Origin: Chitinophagales bacterium
GTDB taxonomy: Bacteria; Bacteroidota; Bacteroidia; Chitinophagales; Saprospiraceae
Assembly (NCBI GenBank): GCA_017303475.1
Contig: JAFLBO010000004.1
Location: 1-64,000, forward strand
DNA length: 64,000 bases
Direction of reading: 5' to 3'
Both the position numbers and the translations under genes were made by a program. This document shows, in pieces, positions 52,983-61,030 of this stretch. Position 1 is the stretch's first letter. Every line of letters starts with the position of its first letter. The notes under the pieces are model-generated. The model had not been told where the DNA came from and did no database searches. It worked only from the letters and a program-made list of their open reading frames with translations.

Positions 52983-53730
52983 AATCAGATACTTTTTCGC
53001 GACTAACCAGGGCTTCCTTATCGTTTTGTGGTTTCAGATTTAATATCAGTCGGTTGCCAAAGTAATCGTCTATACGTTCCACACAAGGTATAGAAATGTA
53101 AAATGCCCGGTTGATGCGGAAGAACAGTGCCGGATCAAGCATATCCTCCAGCTCATCCAGGGTATAATCTATCATGATGCGCCGGTTGTCGTTGGTTTTG
53201 AAAAAATTAACGCGCCCGTCGCTATAGAAATAGGCAATGTCGCCCACTTCAATGCTGAGCATTTTGTTGGCATGTTTGACCAAAAAACGTTGCCGGTAAG
53301 CTTTGGGTTGTAATTTTTGGTGCAGCGCTTCTATCAATTGATCCATATTGACGGCTGCCTGTGGCGGGGTTTGTCCCTGCAGTTTCACAAATTTGTCGAG
53401 GGCAGTAGCCAGCTCATCCGGTTGTATAGGTTTGAGCAGATAATCAATGCTGTTCACCTTGAAAGCCTTGAGTGCATATTCATCGTAGGATGTGGTGAAT
53501 ATGACGGCGCTTTTTACCTCTACCTGATTAAAAATCTCAAAACTCTGACCGTCAGCCAATTCAATATCCATGAGAATAAGGTCGGGTGCAGGGTTAGTGC
53601 GCAACCATTGCACACTGTCGGCAATGCTGTCGGTGACACCCACCACCGCTATATCGTGTTTTTGGTCTTGCAGAATCTTGGTCAGTTTTTTGACGGCAAG
53701 TTCTTCGTCTTCAACAATTAAAATGTTCAT
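52960..53730 (-). CDS. LytTR-family response regulator
   Basis: 256 residues. The receiver domain (1-120) has the acidic pocket E7/D8, phosphoacceptor D55 (LILMDIEL) and K103-type Lys in LLKPIQP. The LytTR DNA-binding domain (about 145-256) has YFYSDGRVNFFKTNDNRRIM and ALFFRINRAFYIS. It is predicted to be phosphorylated by one or both LytS-type kinases just upstream on the same strand (53741 and 54789). The C-terminus overlaps the propeller sensor gene on the other strand. Confidence 0.92.
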   Translation of the reverse strand: MNILIVEDEELAVKKLTKILQDQKHDIAVVGVTDSIADSVQWLRTNPAPDLILMDIELADGQSFEIFNQVEVKSAVIFTTSYDEYALKAFKVNSIDYLLKPIQPDELATALDKFVKLQGQTPPQAAVNMDQLIEALHQKLQPKAYRQRFLVKHANKMLSIEVGDIAYFYSDGRVNFFKTNDNRRIMIDYTLDELEDMLDPALFFRINRAFYISIPCVERIDDYFGNRLILNLKPQNDKEALVSREKVSDFKRWMGK

Positions 53731-53740
53731 TGTTCAGGTA

Positions 53741-54787
53741 TTAGTTTTGTTGCCAGATTAAAGGCAATACAACGGTGTAGTTTTTTTCGTCTTCCAGAAT
53801 ATGGAAGCCTTTTTGTTGCAGCAGTTCGTATTTATGTCGGATGTTATTCAGTCCTACTCTGTTACTCAATGCTTTCACTACCCGGCGCTGGAGATTGTTG
53901 TTGACCACCAGTTTGCTGCCTGCAGTGGTGAATATATCAATCACGAGGGGTTTAGATTTAGAAACCATATTGTGTTTTACAGCATTTTCTACCAGTAATT
54001 GCAGTGATAGAGAAGGCAGCAAATAGTTTTCATATTCTTTGTGTACTTTGATATGAAAGCGCACTGCATCACCGTGGCGTGTATGCAGAAGTTTGAAATA
54101 GGATTCAATAAATTGCAATTCACTTTTAAGGGTGCTTACGCCTTCTGTATTGTTGCGCAATAGATAACGATACACTTTGCTGAGTTCAGTTAAAAACAGA
54201 TTTGCCCGCGCTTTATCTACGGTAATCAGGGATGAAAGTGTATTGAAGCAATTGAACAGAAAGTGCGGGTTGATTTGGTTTTTCAGCGTATCCAGTTCCT
54301 GTGCAATAGAATGTTGTGCCACTACCTGCCGCTCCATCTTGGAATCGCGATATTTGTTTAGAATATAATCAATTTCGAACAAGGTAATGAATACCAGATT
54401 AACAGAAAGTCCAACAGTAAGGGCTTCTATGGTGTGGTGTATTTTCCACTGAAAACCAAGTATGTGAAAGTGTTCGTACGTCCAGAGTATGGCCAGGATA
54501 GAAACCGGCATAACTGAAACAACCGGCAATATTTTATACAGGATTCGCCGGCGTGTATCGTTCAGGGCCGGATAACGGGTTTCTGCCCGGTGATCGTGTA
54601 ACATATGCTGATACCAGGAAAAGGTACAAAATATGGTCATCAGCGGCACAGAATAAAGCCAAATGTCTAACTCTCGCCAGAAGCGCCCGCCATACAGGAT
54701 GAGGTGCATAGACGCCAGTATGGGCGCTAATGAATAAAGGAAGGTAATAAACTTCCAGCGGGGCGGTATGTAGAACTTTGGTGTCAA
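53741..54787 (-). CDS. LytS-type sensor histidine kinase 1 (TTG start)
   Basis: 348 residues. Four to five transmembrane segments (about 15-150) replace any recognisable ligand domain. The His_kinase motif LKNQINPHFLFNCFNTLSSL carries the phosphorylated His. The ATPase has the N box LLVENAVKHN and ends VGLNNIRHKYELL. The upstream frame is closed by TAG, so translation must begin at TTG 54787, one base after the stop of the other kinase (TAA G TTG), pointing to coupled translation. It lies 10 bp before the LytTR gene. Confidence 0.88.
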   Translation of the reverse strand: MTPKFYIPPRWKFITFLYSLAPILASMHLILYGGRFWRELDIWLYSVPLMTIFCTFSWYQHMLHDHRAETRYPALNDTRRRILYKILPVVSVMPVSILAILWTYEHFHILGFQWKIHHTIEALTVGLSVNLVFITLFEIDYILNKYRDSKMERQVVAQHSIAQELDTLKNQINPHFLFNCFNTLSSLITVDKARANLFLTELSKVYRYLLRNNTEGVSTLKSELQFIESYFKLLHTRHGDAVRFHIKVHKEYENYLLPSLSLQLLVENAVKHNMVSKSKPLVIDIFTTAGSKLVVNNNLQRRVVKALSNRVGLNNIRHKYELLQQKGFHILEDEKNYTVVLPLIWQQN

Positions 54788-54788
54788 C

Positions 54789-55814
54789 TTACACTAATGG
54801 AAAATGGATGGTCCGCACGGCAGTATCATCTGTTATTTGAATGGGTTGTTGCAACAGTTTATAGGTAGCCACCAAATGATCAAGTCCGGCTTCGGCCTCC
54901 TGCAAGTTGGTGGTGCTGTTTTTGTATTGCAGGTTATGTTTGATGTTTAATCCCTGATTTTCTGTTGCAATCTCTATGCGCAGGGGCTGACTTTTTTGTA
55001 CAATATTGTAGGTGAACGCGTTTTCAATCACTGCTTGCAGGGTTAATGGCGCTATACCGTGATTCAGATAGTTAGGATCTATTTGTTGCGTGATTTGCAG
55101 ACCTTCTCCAAAACGCACGGCGAGAATATGCTGGTAAGATTCCAGGAAAACCAGTTCCGAACGCAAGGGCACTCTCTGCTCGCCTTCTTTCAGCATATAG
55201 CGGTAAACCTTGCTCAATTCGTTGAGAAACTGCTCGGCTTTTTGCTCGTTTTCTTCAATCAGGGATGAAAGAGAATTGAGACTATTAAACAGAAAATGAG
55301 GATTTACCTGACTTTTTAAGCCATCCAGTTGACTCTTTTTCAGTGCTTGCTGAAGATTTTCGGTGGCTTTTTGACTGTCTTGCCATTCCTGAAACTGATC
55401 AATGCCTTCCATCAGCAACACCGTAAATACATTGAAAAGGCTTGTTGAATAATAAATCCAGGCAAAATCGCGGTCGTTGAACTGATAGTGAAAAAACGAA
55501 ACTGCGGCATAGGTTTGCAGCAATCCGTACATCATTACGCCGCCCAGCATTAGAAAAACGGCACAAAGAATACCGATTCGCCGGCGCATGTTTTCCAACC
55601 CGGGAAAACGCTTTTTTACCCGTATGGCAATGAGTCCGCACAGGATAAAAAACACGGACAACGCTATGACAGCCAGCACAGTGGCCGCCCCGAAAAACGC
55701 CCAATGGGAAATATACTGCCAGCCAAATATGATGATGTTGAGCACTATAGCCCCTGTGGGCACAATGATCAGCATCACGGTATTGTCTTTGCCGTTGTAT
55801 TGTGGAAGTTTCAT
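54789..55814 (-). CDS. LytS-type sensor histidine kinase 2
   Basis: 341 residues, paralogous to kinase 1: transmembrane region about 10-140, then LDGLKSQVNPHFLFNSLNSL with the phospho-His, the N box QAVIENAFTYN and a shortened C-terminal ATPase (GLDHLVATYKLL). The glycine-rich lid is less well conserved than in kinase 1 (HNLQYKNSTTNLQ). It is the first gene of the three-gene minus-strand unit kinase 2, kinase 1, LytTR. Confidence 0.87.
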   Translation of the reverse strand: MKLPQYNGKDNTVMLIIVPTGAIVLNIIIFGWQYISHWAFFGAATVLAVIALSVFFILCGLIAIRVKKRFPGLENMRRRIGILCAVFLMLGGVMMYGLLQTYAAVSFFHYQFNDRDFAWIYYSTSLFNVFTVLLMEGIDQFQEWQDSQKATENLQQALKKSQLDGLKSQVNPHFLFNSLNSLSSLIEENEQKAEQFLNELSKVYRYMLKEGEQRVPLRSELVFLESYQHILAVRFGEGLQITQQIDPNYLNHGIAPLTLQAVIENAFTYNIVQKSQPLRIEIATENQGLNIKHNLQYKNSTTNLQEAEAGLDHLVATYKLLQQPIQITDDTAVRTIHFPLV

Positions 55815-55895
55815 CTATGCGAAGATACTGTTTTTGATGGGCTCCTGGTTGCAACTCCCGGATGAATTGAGGATTTTCGGGATGAGTTGTTTTTT

Positions 55896-56002
55896 ATTTA
55901 CCGCGGAGGCGCGGAGACGCAGAGGTGCTTAAACTGAGAGTCTCACTCAAAGTGAGACTCTCAGTTTAAGCACCTCCGCGCCTCTGCGCCTCTGCGGTAA
56001 AT
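55896..56002. repeat. composite inverted repeat D: CGCGGAGGCG outer arms, GAGAGTCTCACT core
   Basis: The arms are 52 bp (55896-55947 and 55951-56002) around CAA. The inner 26 bp of each arm are exact (from GAGGTGCTTAAAC to GAGAGTCTCACT); the outer 26 have a few mismatches and belong to the CCGCGGAGGCGCGGAGACGC family seen at 26804. The core is that of the palindromes at 1326 and 1488. It sits in a divergent spacer. Confidence 0.92.
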
Positions 56003-56114
56003 AACCCCATTTACGCAATTCATTCAGGCTTTTGCCCAGCACACACCTGTCCCCATTGGCACAAAAGGCCGCACCCGGGCACTTTTGCGGCATCTTTTTT
56101 AACACAACCAAGCT

Positions 56115-57113
56115 ATGACAAACAATTCAATTTCCCCAAAAGGGCTTGTCCGCTGCGCCATCCTTTTCGCAGCCGCCCTTTGGTGCGCATCCTGCGAAAA
56201 GGATGAAGACACCAAGCCAACCCCGCCCGAGTGGCCACTTAAACTGGAATACATGGAAGTGGTAGAAATACCCTTAGCCGGCGAACTGCACCTGTATGGA
56301 TACTTTGGCGACAGCAGCGCTACTTCGCAGGTGCTGATCAACGGCAATGCTCTGCCGGAAGCTACCCCCACCAATTTAGGAAGCCGCATCCTTTCCTGGC
56401 AACCCTGGCATGTGGTATGCCAGATTGCTAAAGTGGAAGATCCCATGGGCAGAGGTACGGTACAGGTGCGCAACAAAGGCGCAGTGTCCAATTCACGCAA
56501 ACTCACGGCCTGGCATGGCGAAATGCTCTTCCGCCGACCCGATGAAGGTACCCTGGAAAGAGAGGTCCTGTTTGATGTGTACCTCCGCGCCGATGCCGAT
56601 CCGCACAAATATGCTGTGCCACGTGAGCCGCTCAGCCATTTGGCTTCGGGTTCCAAGGCGCATTATGCGCTGGGTGGCCAGGGCGCCTCTACTTATAGCA
56701 GCGATTGCCAGGTAACCCTCATTGCCACGCTGGATCCAGCCTCCGGCACCCTTTATCCGCGTTTTCCGCTTACGGATGGTTCGGATAAAACCAATTACTT
56801 CCGTTCAGAGATTTACTTCCGAAACCGGCGTTTTGAAGTGAAATTGCTCGATGTTTTTAAAGAAAAGGTCAGCACGCTCACCATGACCTCCATCTATTGT
56901 CCGGAAACCAGCGTGGCTACCTCCGAGCACAACCTTTACGGATTGCCCTATGAACTCCAAACCTTCAACCTGGAGCCAGACCCCGCCACCAAAGAAATCA
57001 AACCCGGCAAACTAACCCACATGGCCAGCACAGAAGTGGGCCTCATCTGGGATGAATGGAAAGTGCCGCAATACGAATGCACCCTGGAATGGGGGAGTAT
57101 GAAAACATTTTAA
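56115..57113 (+). CDS. lipoprotein of unknown function with TIG-like N-terminal region
   Basis: 332 residues. A lipoprotein signal ends at C27 (CASC). Residues about 35-125 (YMEVVEIPLAGELHLYGYFG, VLINGNALPEATPTNLGSRI, GRGTVQVRNKGAVSNSRKLT) look like an IPT/TIG or Ig-type strand fold. The rest is beta-rich with paired aromatic motifs and no catalytic signature. An outer-membrane surface lipoprotein is the best guess. Confidence 0.6.
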   Translation: MTNNSISPKGLVRCAILFAAALWCASCEKDEDTKPTPPEWPLKLEYMEVVEIPLAGELHLYGYFGDSSATSQVLINGNALPEATPTNLGSRILSWQPWHVVCQIAKVEDPMGRGTVQVRNKGAVSNSRKLTAWHGEMLFRRPDEGTLEREVLFDVYLRADADPHKYAVPREPLSHLASGSKAHYALGGQGASTYSSDCQVTLIATLDPASGTLYPRFPLTDGSDKTNYFRSEIYFRNRRFEVKLLDVFKEKVSTLTMTSIYCPETSVATSEHNLYGLPYELQTFNLEPDPATKEIKPGKLTHMASTEVGLIWDEWKVPQYECTLEWGSMKTF

Positions 57114-57131
57114 CGATGGAGGATGGGACGA

Positions 57132-57350
57132 TGGCGTAATCACTGACGATGCCTTGTCACCCTGAGCGTAGCGAAGGGTCTGATGTTGCTTAATAGTGAT
57201 TGGCTATTTATCTCGTATGTTTATTGTGTTTTTATTTTAACTACACTCAGTAGTGGCTTCGCCAGACCCTTCGCTACGCTCAGGGTGACAAGGCATCGTC
57301 AGTGATTACGCCACCGTCTACCGTCCACCGTAGGCCGTCCACCGTCCACT
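57132..57350. repeat. composite inverted-repeat element E, 51-bp perfect arms
   Basis: The arms 57132-57182 and 57263-57313 are exact reverse complements (TGGCGTAATCACTGACGATG, then GTCACCCTGAGCGTAGCGAA) around an 80-nt AT-rich loop. On the right they are followed by CCGTCTACCGTCCACCGTAGG, the same GGTGGACGG outer array as in elements A to C. The left outer array is reduced. The right part reads as an artificial N-terminal extension of the next gene. Confidence 0.9.
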
Positions 57351-57358
57351 GTCTAACT

Positions 57359-58174
57359 ATGAAAAAACAAACCACCCTAACAGCAGTCCTCATACTGCTT
57401 TCGCTACCCGCCTGGCTGTGTGCGCAGGCATCTAAAAACACGGTCTTTCTTTCCCTTGGGCCGGGTCATGTGGCCCGACAGGATCTCGTGTTCTCGCCTT
57501 TTGTACACAGGGCCGTTAGTCCGCTGTGTATCAACCTGGGCTATACCAGACAGGCCAAACTGCGCCAGTCATGTCGCCTGGGGTTTGCCACTTACCAGGC
57601 TTCTGTTACAGATACATACGCCTATCTGGAAGATAGCGAAGACACACAAACATATCCGCACCAGTTTACCCTGATCGACCTGAATTATGGCATCGGGAAA
57701 TCCATAGGGCGCGGCTTTTCCGCCGGCTTGCAGCTGCAGGCAGGCATACAATCCCTGGCTTATTCCTTTGGCAGGGTGAGCAGCAGTTTTGGCTATTTCG
57801 CCCATTTCGGGCTGGGAGTAAGCCTGGAAAAACAAGTGGCTGTGGGTAAGCACGGCAATCTGAGCGCAGGGTTGAAACTGCCGCTGCTGAACTGGCTTGC
57901 CCGCTCGCCTTATCTGGTGAACGACGATGAATTCATTGAAAACACTTACTCGCATTCAGGCATCAAAACGTTTTTTGCTTTCATTGCCGATGGCCAGGCG
58001 GCCACTCTGGATACCTACCAGTCTGCCGATCTGCAACTGCGATACCAGTACAAACTGAGCAAAAAATGGTCTGTTGGCGCAGAGTACACCCTGGCATGGA
58101 TGCATGCGAAGCGCCCCAGAAACCTGCTGCAATTCCGAAACACCCTGCAATGCCGTTTGGCTTTACACTTCTAA
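57359..58174 (+). CDS. outer-membrane beta-barrel protein
   Basis: 271 residues from ATG 57359, chosen because a signal peptide starts there (MKKQTTLTAVLILLSLPAWL, cleavage near CAQ); the longer frame is repeat sequence. Alternating hydrophobic strands (RLGFATYQASVTDTYAYLED, GRGFSAGLQLQAGIQSLAYS, FGYFAHFGLGVSLEK, DLQLRYQYKLSKKWSVGAEY) end in CRLALHF, a typical barrel-closing C-terminus. Function unknown. The next gene starts only 5 bp downstream. Confidence 0.65.
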   Translation: MKKQTTLTAVLILLSLPAWLCAQASKNTVFLSLGPGHVARQDLVFSPFVHRAVSPLCINLGYTRQAKLRQSCRLGFATYQASVTDTYAYLEDSEDTQTYPHQFTLIDLNYGIGKSIGRGFSAGLQLQAGIQSLAYSFGRVSSSFGYFAHFGLGVSLEKQVAVGKHGNLSAGLKLPLLNWLARSPYLVNDDEFIENTYSHSGIKTFFAFIADGQAATLDTYQSADLQLRYQYKLSKKWSVGAEYTLAWMHAKRPRNLLQFRNTLQCRLALHF

Positions 58175-58179
58175 ACAAC

Positions 58180-59190
58180 ATGAAAAACTATATCATTCCG
58201 GCTTTTTTACTCCTGTTGCTAACAGCATCCTGCGAAAAAACCTTTGTGGATGCGCCTGATAACAACCCTGAGGCAGTTTTTGAAAACCTTTGGCAGACCT
58301 TCAACGAGGAATACGCGCCCTTTGAAGAACGCAAGGTGGACTGGCCGGCGCTCTATGCCCAATACCGACCCCAGGTGGGTCCGGAAACCACCGATGATTC
58401 CTTGTACCACATTATCACCCGCATGTTGGCCACGCTCGACGACGGCCATGTGAACCTCACCACCCCCAACCGCGAAGTATTCAATGCCAACCGCATACGG
58501 CGCGAAAAAACAGACGACAAGCTGTTTTCCCTGTCGGTCGTAGAAAACTACCTGGAGCCTGGGTATAAAAAAGACGACAAGCACAGTTACCTCTATGGCA
58601 AAATAAAGGGGCAGAACGTAGGCTATATTTACTTTGATTACGTGGCCGAGAATTTCTTTCAGCTGGAAAATTTCCTGCAGGAACATGCGCAAGCCAATGG
58701 ACTCATCATTGATTTGCGGCACAATCAGGGCGGCGATTTCACCTATTGTTTTTCTGAAATAGGCAGACTGACCGATCAGCGGCGTTTTGTGTTCAGGAGC
58801 AAAACCAAAAACGGCAAAGCCGCCAACGATTACACCGACTGGACAGCCTGGCACATTACGCCCAAAGGGGACTATATAGACAAACCCATTGTGGTGCTTA
58901 CCGACAGGTACACCATCAGTGCCGGAGAACGCGCCGTAATGGCCTTCAGCGTACTGCCCAATGTAACCCTCATGGGCGACACCACCTGCGGGGCGCACGG
59001 CACCATGATAGGTCGGGAACTGGCCAACGGATGGTATTACTCCCTGGTGCCGCAAAAAGTGGAATTACCCGATGGAAAATCCTACGAAGGCATTGGTTTG
59101 CCCCCCGATATCTACATCAAAAACCAGTCTGCCGACATGAGCCAGGGCATAGACCAGACCCTGGAAATGGCCGTGCAGCGCTTGAAGTGA
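58180..59190 (+). CDS. S41-family (C-terminal processing type) peptidase lipoprotein
   Basis: 336 residues from ATG 58180 (lipoprotein signal to C18, LTASC); the longer frame overlaps the previous gene and is rejected. S41 fold: helical N-region with LDDGHVNL (86-93), then GLIIDLRHNQGGDF, and the catalytic Ser S247 in TDRYTISAGERAV, followed by GDTTCGAHG and GLPPDI. There is no PDZ domain between them, as in the short tricorn/interphotoreceptor-like branch. It probably trims envelope or imported peptides. The 5-bp spacing to the outer-membrane protein suggests one operon. Confidence 0.88.
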   Translation: MKNYIIPAFLLLLLTASCEKTFVDAPDNNPEAVFENLWQTFNEEYAPFEERKVDWPALYAQYRPQVGPETTDDSLYHIITRMLATLDDGHVNLTTPNREVFNANRIRREKTDDKLFSLSVVENYLEPGYKKDDKHSYLYGKIKGQNVGYIYFDYVAENFFQLENFLQEHAQANGLIIDLRHNQGGDFTYCFSEIGRLTDQRRFVFRSKTKNGKAANDYTDWTAWHITPKGDYIDKPIVVLTDRYTISAGERAVMAFSVLPNVTLMGDTTCGAHGTMIGRELANGWYYSLVPQKVELPDGKSYEGIGLPPDIYIKNQSADMSQGIDQTLEMAVQRLK

Positions 59191-59229
59191 GGCGTGGAGA
59201 GGAAGATGTTTGGTGCGTATGTTGGTGAA

Positions 59230-59322
59230 TATCACGTTTTTTTGGGCCCAAGGGTCACCACCATGTCAAATCCGGCGTGGGTTGTCATCCCCGTCAGGGG
59301 ACCTACACAAGCCAGATTTTGC
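59230..59322. repeat. half of a composite element (ACCTACACAAGCC arm without partner)
   Basis: GTGGGTTGTCATCCCCGTCA and GGGGACCTACACAAGCCAGA (59277-59320) match the left inner arm of elements A and B, but no complementary arm follows. It is in the end of the HNH gene and supplies its last residues and stop. Confidence 0.8.
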
Positions 59323-59715
59323 CTTACCAACCCTAAGTTTCAAATTAGCTGGCTCAATAGGCAAATTATAAAACCTCTTCCCACCTTCCCCTTTGATAGA
59401 GTACCCACCCTCGTCCATAATCACACGTCCTTTATTTCCTCCACCATTAGTCACCTGCTGTGAATTACAATTTGGACATAAGATACGCAAATTTTCGGGT
59501 CTGTTATCACCTGCTACTCCGTCTATATGATCCAAAATTAAATTAAGCTCTTTCCCATTCCATATACAAGGGTTTTTATAAAAATAGCACTCAGGCAGAT
59601 CGCACCTCATCGGTAACGGTGGATTTTGATCTTCACGCCACTTGATATACTCCTTTTTAATTCTTGAATGAGACTGTCGTCCTTTTCGATAAACTAAATT
59701 TGGATAGGTATTCAT
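59266..59715 (-). CDS. HNH endonuclease-like protein with repeat-derived C-terminus
   Basis: 149 residues. HNH core: LILDHIDG, GDNRPENLRILCPNCNSQ with the CxxC and His residues of an HNH zinc-finger nuclease; an upstream Cys pair region (MRCDLPECYFYKNPCIWNG) may add structure. The last 18 residues (AKSGLCRSPDGDDNPRRI) are exactly the translation of the ACCTACACAAGCC repeat arm, so the natural end has been replaced. The DNA is AT-richer than the surrounding genes, suggesting transfer. It probably cuts or nicks DNA, but activity of the hybrid is uncertain. Confidence 0.65.
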   Translation of the reverse strand: MNTYPNLVYRKGRQSHSRIKKEYIKWREDQNPPLPMRCDLPECYFYKNPCIWNGKELNLILDHIDGVAGDNRPENLRILCPNCNSQQVTNGGGNKGRVIMDEGGYSIKGEGGKRFYNLPIEPANLKLRVGKAKSGLCRSPDGDDNPRRI

Positions 59716-59875
59716 ACGTATCTCTTTTTCATTAATTCTAACCTGTAAAGGTTTTCATCCATTTAATAACTCAGCAAAATTAAAGGAATTTTTCAGCTTC
59801 ATGCTTCTTCAAAGGTTTTAACATTTACCTTAGCCGTCAGGCTAAGCCTTTATTTGACCGTTATTTCACCAAAAA

Positions 59876-60084
59876 TCTCGCTCCGCCGTAGCTATTGGCG
59901 AGGACGCCAACGGCGGAAAGGAGCGCTAACTTTGGGCTAAACATACTTGATAATCAATGTATTGTTCCGTTGTTGGCGTCCTCGCCAACAACCACGGCGG
60001 AGCGAAATGCCAGAAGAAAAACAATTAGCCTGTCGGCTAAGGTAAAAGCACCTGGCAGGGTGCCTGGGCATGGGATAACAGTTT
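59876..60084. repeat. inverted GGCGAGGACGCCAAC motif and direct repeat copy 1
   Basis: CGCTCCGCCGTAGCTATTGG through GGCGAGGACGCCAAC (59879-59912) is an inverted near-copy of bases within the direct repeat 59962-60084 (123 bp). The second copy of that direct repeat (62293-62415) is the same length with three mismatches. One frame of it reads the peptide KVKAPGRVPGHGITV and another GKSTWQGAWAWDN. Together with 59716-59875 (no feature seen) this fills the gap between the HNH and acidic genes. Confidence 0.85.
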
Positions 60085-60141
60085 GGGAGGTTTCTTGGAA
60101 CACCAAGTCAATCGTAAACCACAAGTTAAAAATGGGAAAAA

Positions 60142-60537
60142 ATGAAAAAATTTGAAGCACTTGAAATTCCTGATAATTTAATAGAAATTTTAGAAGAAGA
60201 AGGATATTGGGAGGATGACACCTTCGATCCAGTAGTAATAACAATAGAAGAGATTTTCTATAAAGAAGAGGCCATGATGTCATATCAGGCCGCTTTCGAT
60301 GTTCTTGATACGTATGAAGAAATAGATGGCGATGAATGGGAGGAATTGATAAAGAACTTCATCGAAGAAAAAGAACCAGGATTGGAGCAAAGAATAAAAG
60401 GCGACTCCGAAAGTTCGACATGTGTACTTTGGACAAATAACGAAGCTGATTTTAGATTAATGCTGAAATGTATATTGGCCTTGCTTGAAGACGACAATGA
60501 AATAAACAGAATAATAAAGAAAAAAGCCAGCAGCTAA
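60142..60537 (+). CDS. small acidic protein, possible immunity protein
   Basis: 131 residues, about a quarter Asp or Glu and low in GC compared with the core genes. There is no signal peptide. The C-terminal helix pattern (CVLWTNNEADFRLMLKCILA) and overall acidity recall immunity proteins of polymorphic toxin systems such as Imm51-like folds; this is inference and no toxin gene is adjacent. It starts 57 bp after direct repeat copy 1, and an ORF reading through that repeat (59895-60155) overlaps its first codons. Confidence 0.45.
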   Translation: MKKFEALEIPDNLIEILEEEGYWEDDTFDPVVITIEEIFYKEEAMMSYQAAFDVLDTYEEIDGDEWEELIKNFIEEKEPGLEQRIKGDSESSTCVLWTNNEADFRLMLKCILALLEDDNEINRIIKKKASS

Positions 60538-60551
60538 AGCTCAAACCTAAA

Positions 60552-60686
60552 ATGCCCAAACGAATAAAAATATCCATATACATAGCCATCACCTTTTTCC
60601 TGATGGTGAAAACCTATCCCATTTGGGCAATGTCTTTTTCTGCAGGAGCGAATGCTTTCCGCACCGCCCCTGAGTGGCCGGGCTAA
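60552..60686 (+). CDS. short hydrophobic ORF
   Basis: 44 residues (MPKRIKISIYIAITFFLMVK then TYPIWAMSF) with a basic start and hydrophobic core like a signal peptide. It ends in TAA without further coding. It lies 14 bp after the acidic gene. It could be the truncated start of an exported protein or a small membrane peptide. Confidence 0.35.
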   Translation: MPKRIKISIYIAITFFLMVKTYPIWAMSFSAGANAFRTAPEWPG

Positions 60687-60752
60687 TATACTCATCCATC
60701 TGGCCCGGGAGCCTTTTGGTAGATTGGGCATTGTGCTGTATTTTTATTCCTG

Positions 60753-60835
60753 GTAAAAGCACCTGCAGGGCGCTTGGGCATGGGATAAAAGTGTTGGACG
60801 GTTATGGGTAATGCCAGGCGAGGCGTAAACAATCA
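60753..60835. repeat. partial third copy of the direct-repeat end
   Basis: GGTAAAAGCACCTG and GGGCATGGGATAA match the last third of the 123-bp direct repeat, with a one-base deletion and a different continuation (GGCGAGGCGTAAACAATCAC, related to the tail after copy 2). The rest of this gap (60836-61030) holds a basic reading frame (60804-61007) that I regard as unconvincing. Confidence 0.7.
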
Positions 60836-61030
60836 CGCCGGAGGGGCCCATGAAACAAGAAAAATCGGCTGGAAAGGCGCACGGATAAAGAGCAGCCGTA
60901 AAACAGCACGGCGAAGCGGTCGGAAAATGACGAGGCAGATGAAGGGAGCTAACTACTTTCTCCTGACAGCAGGCAGGAGAGTTGGCTTTACTTTCTACAA
61001 CTTTTAAATATTCACAAAAACTGATACACA

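Noticed and set aside
59895..60155. 86-codon plus-strand ORF through direct repeat copy 1
   Set aside because: Most of it is the 123-bp repeat; the equivalent frame at copy 2 stops early, so it is not listed as a gene, though it may be a fossil coding end.
60804..61007. 67-codon basic ORF before the T9SS gene
   Set aside because: Composition (RKSSR-rich) and lack of a start signal suggest chance reading of repeat-derived DNA.
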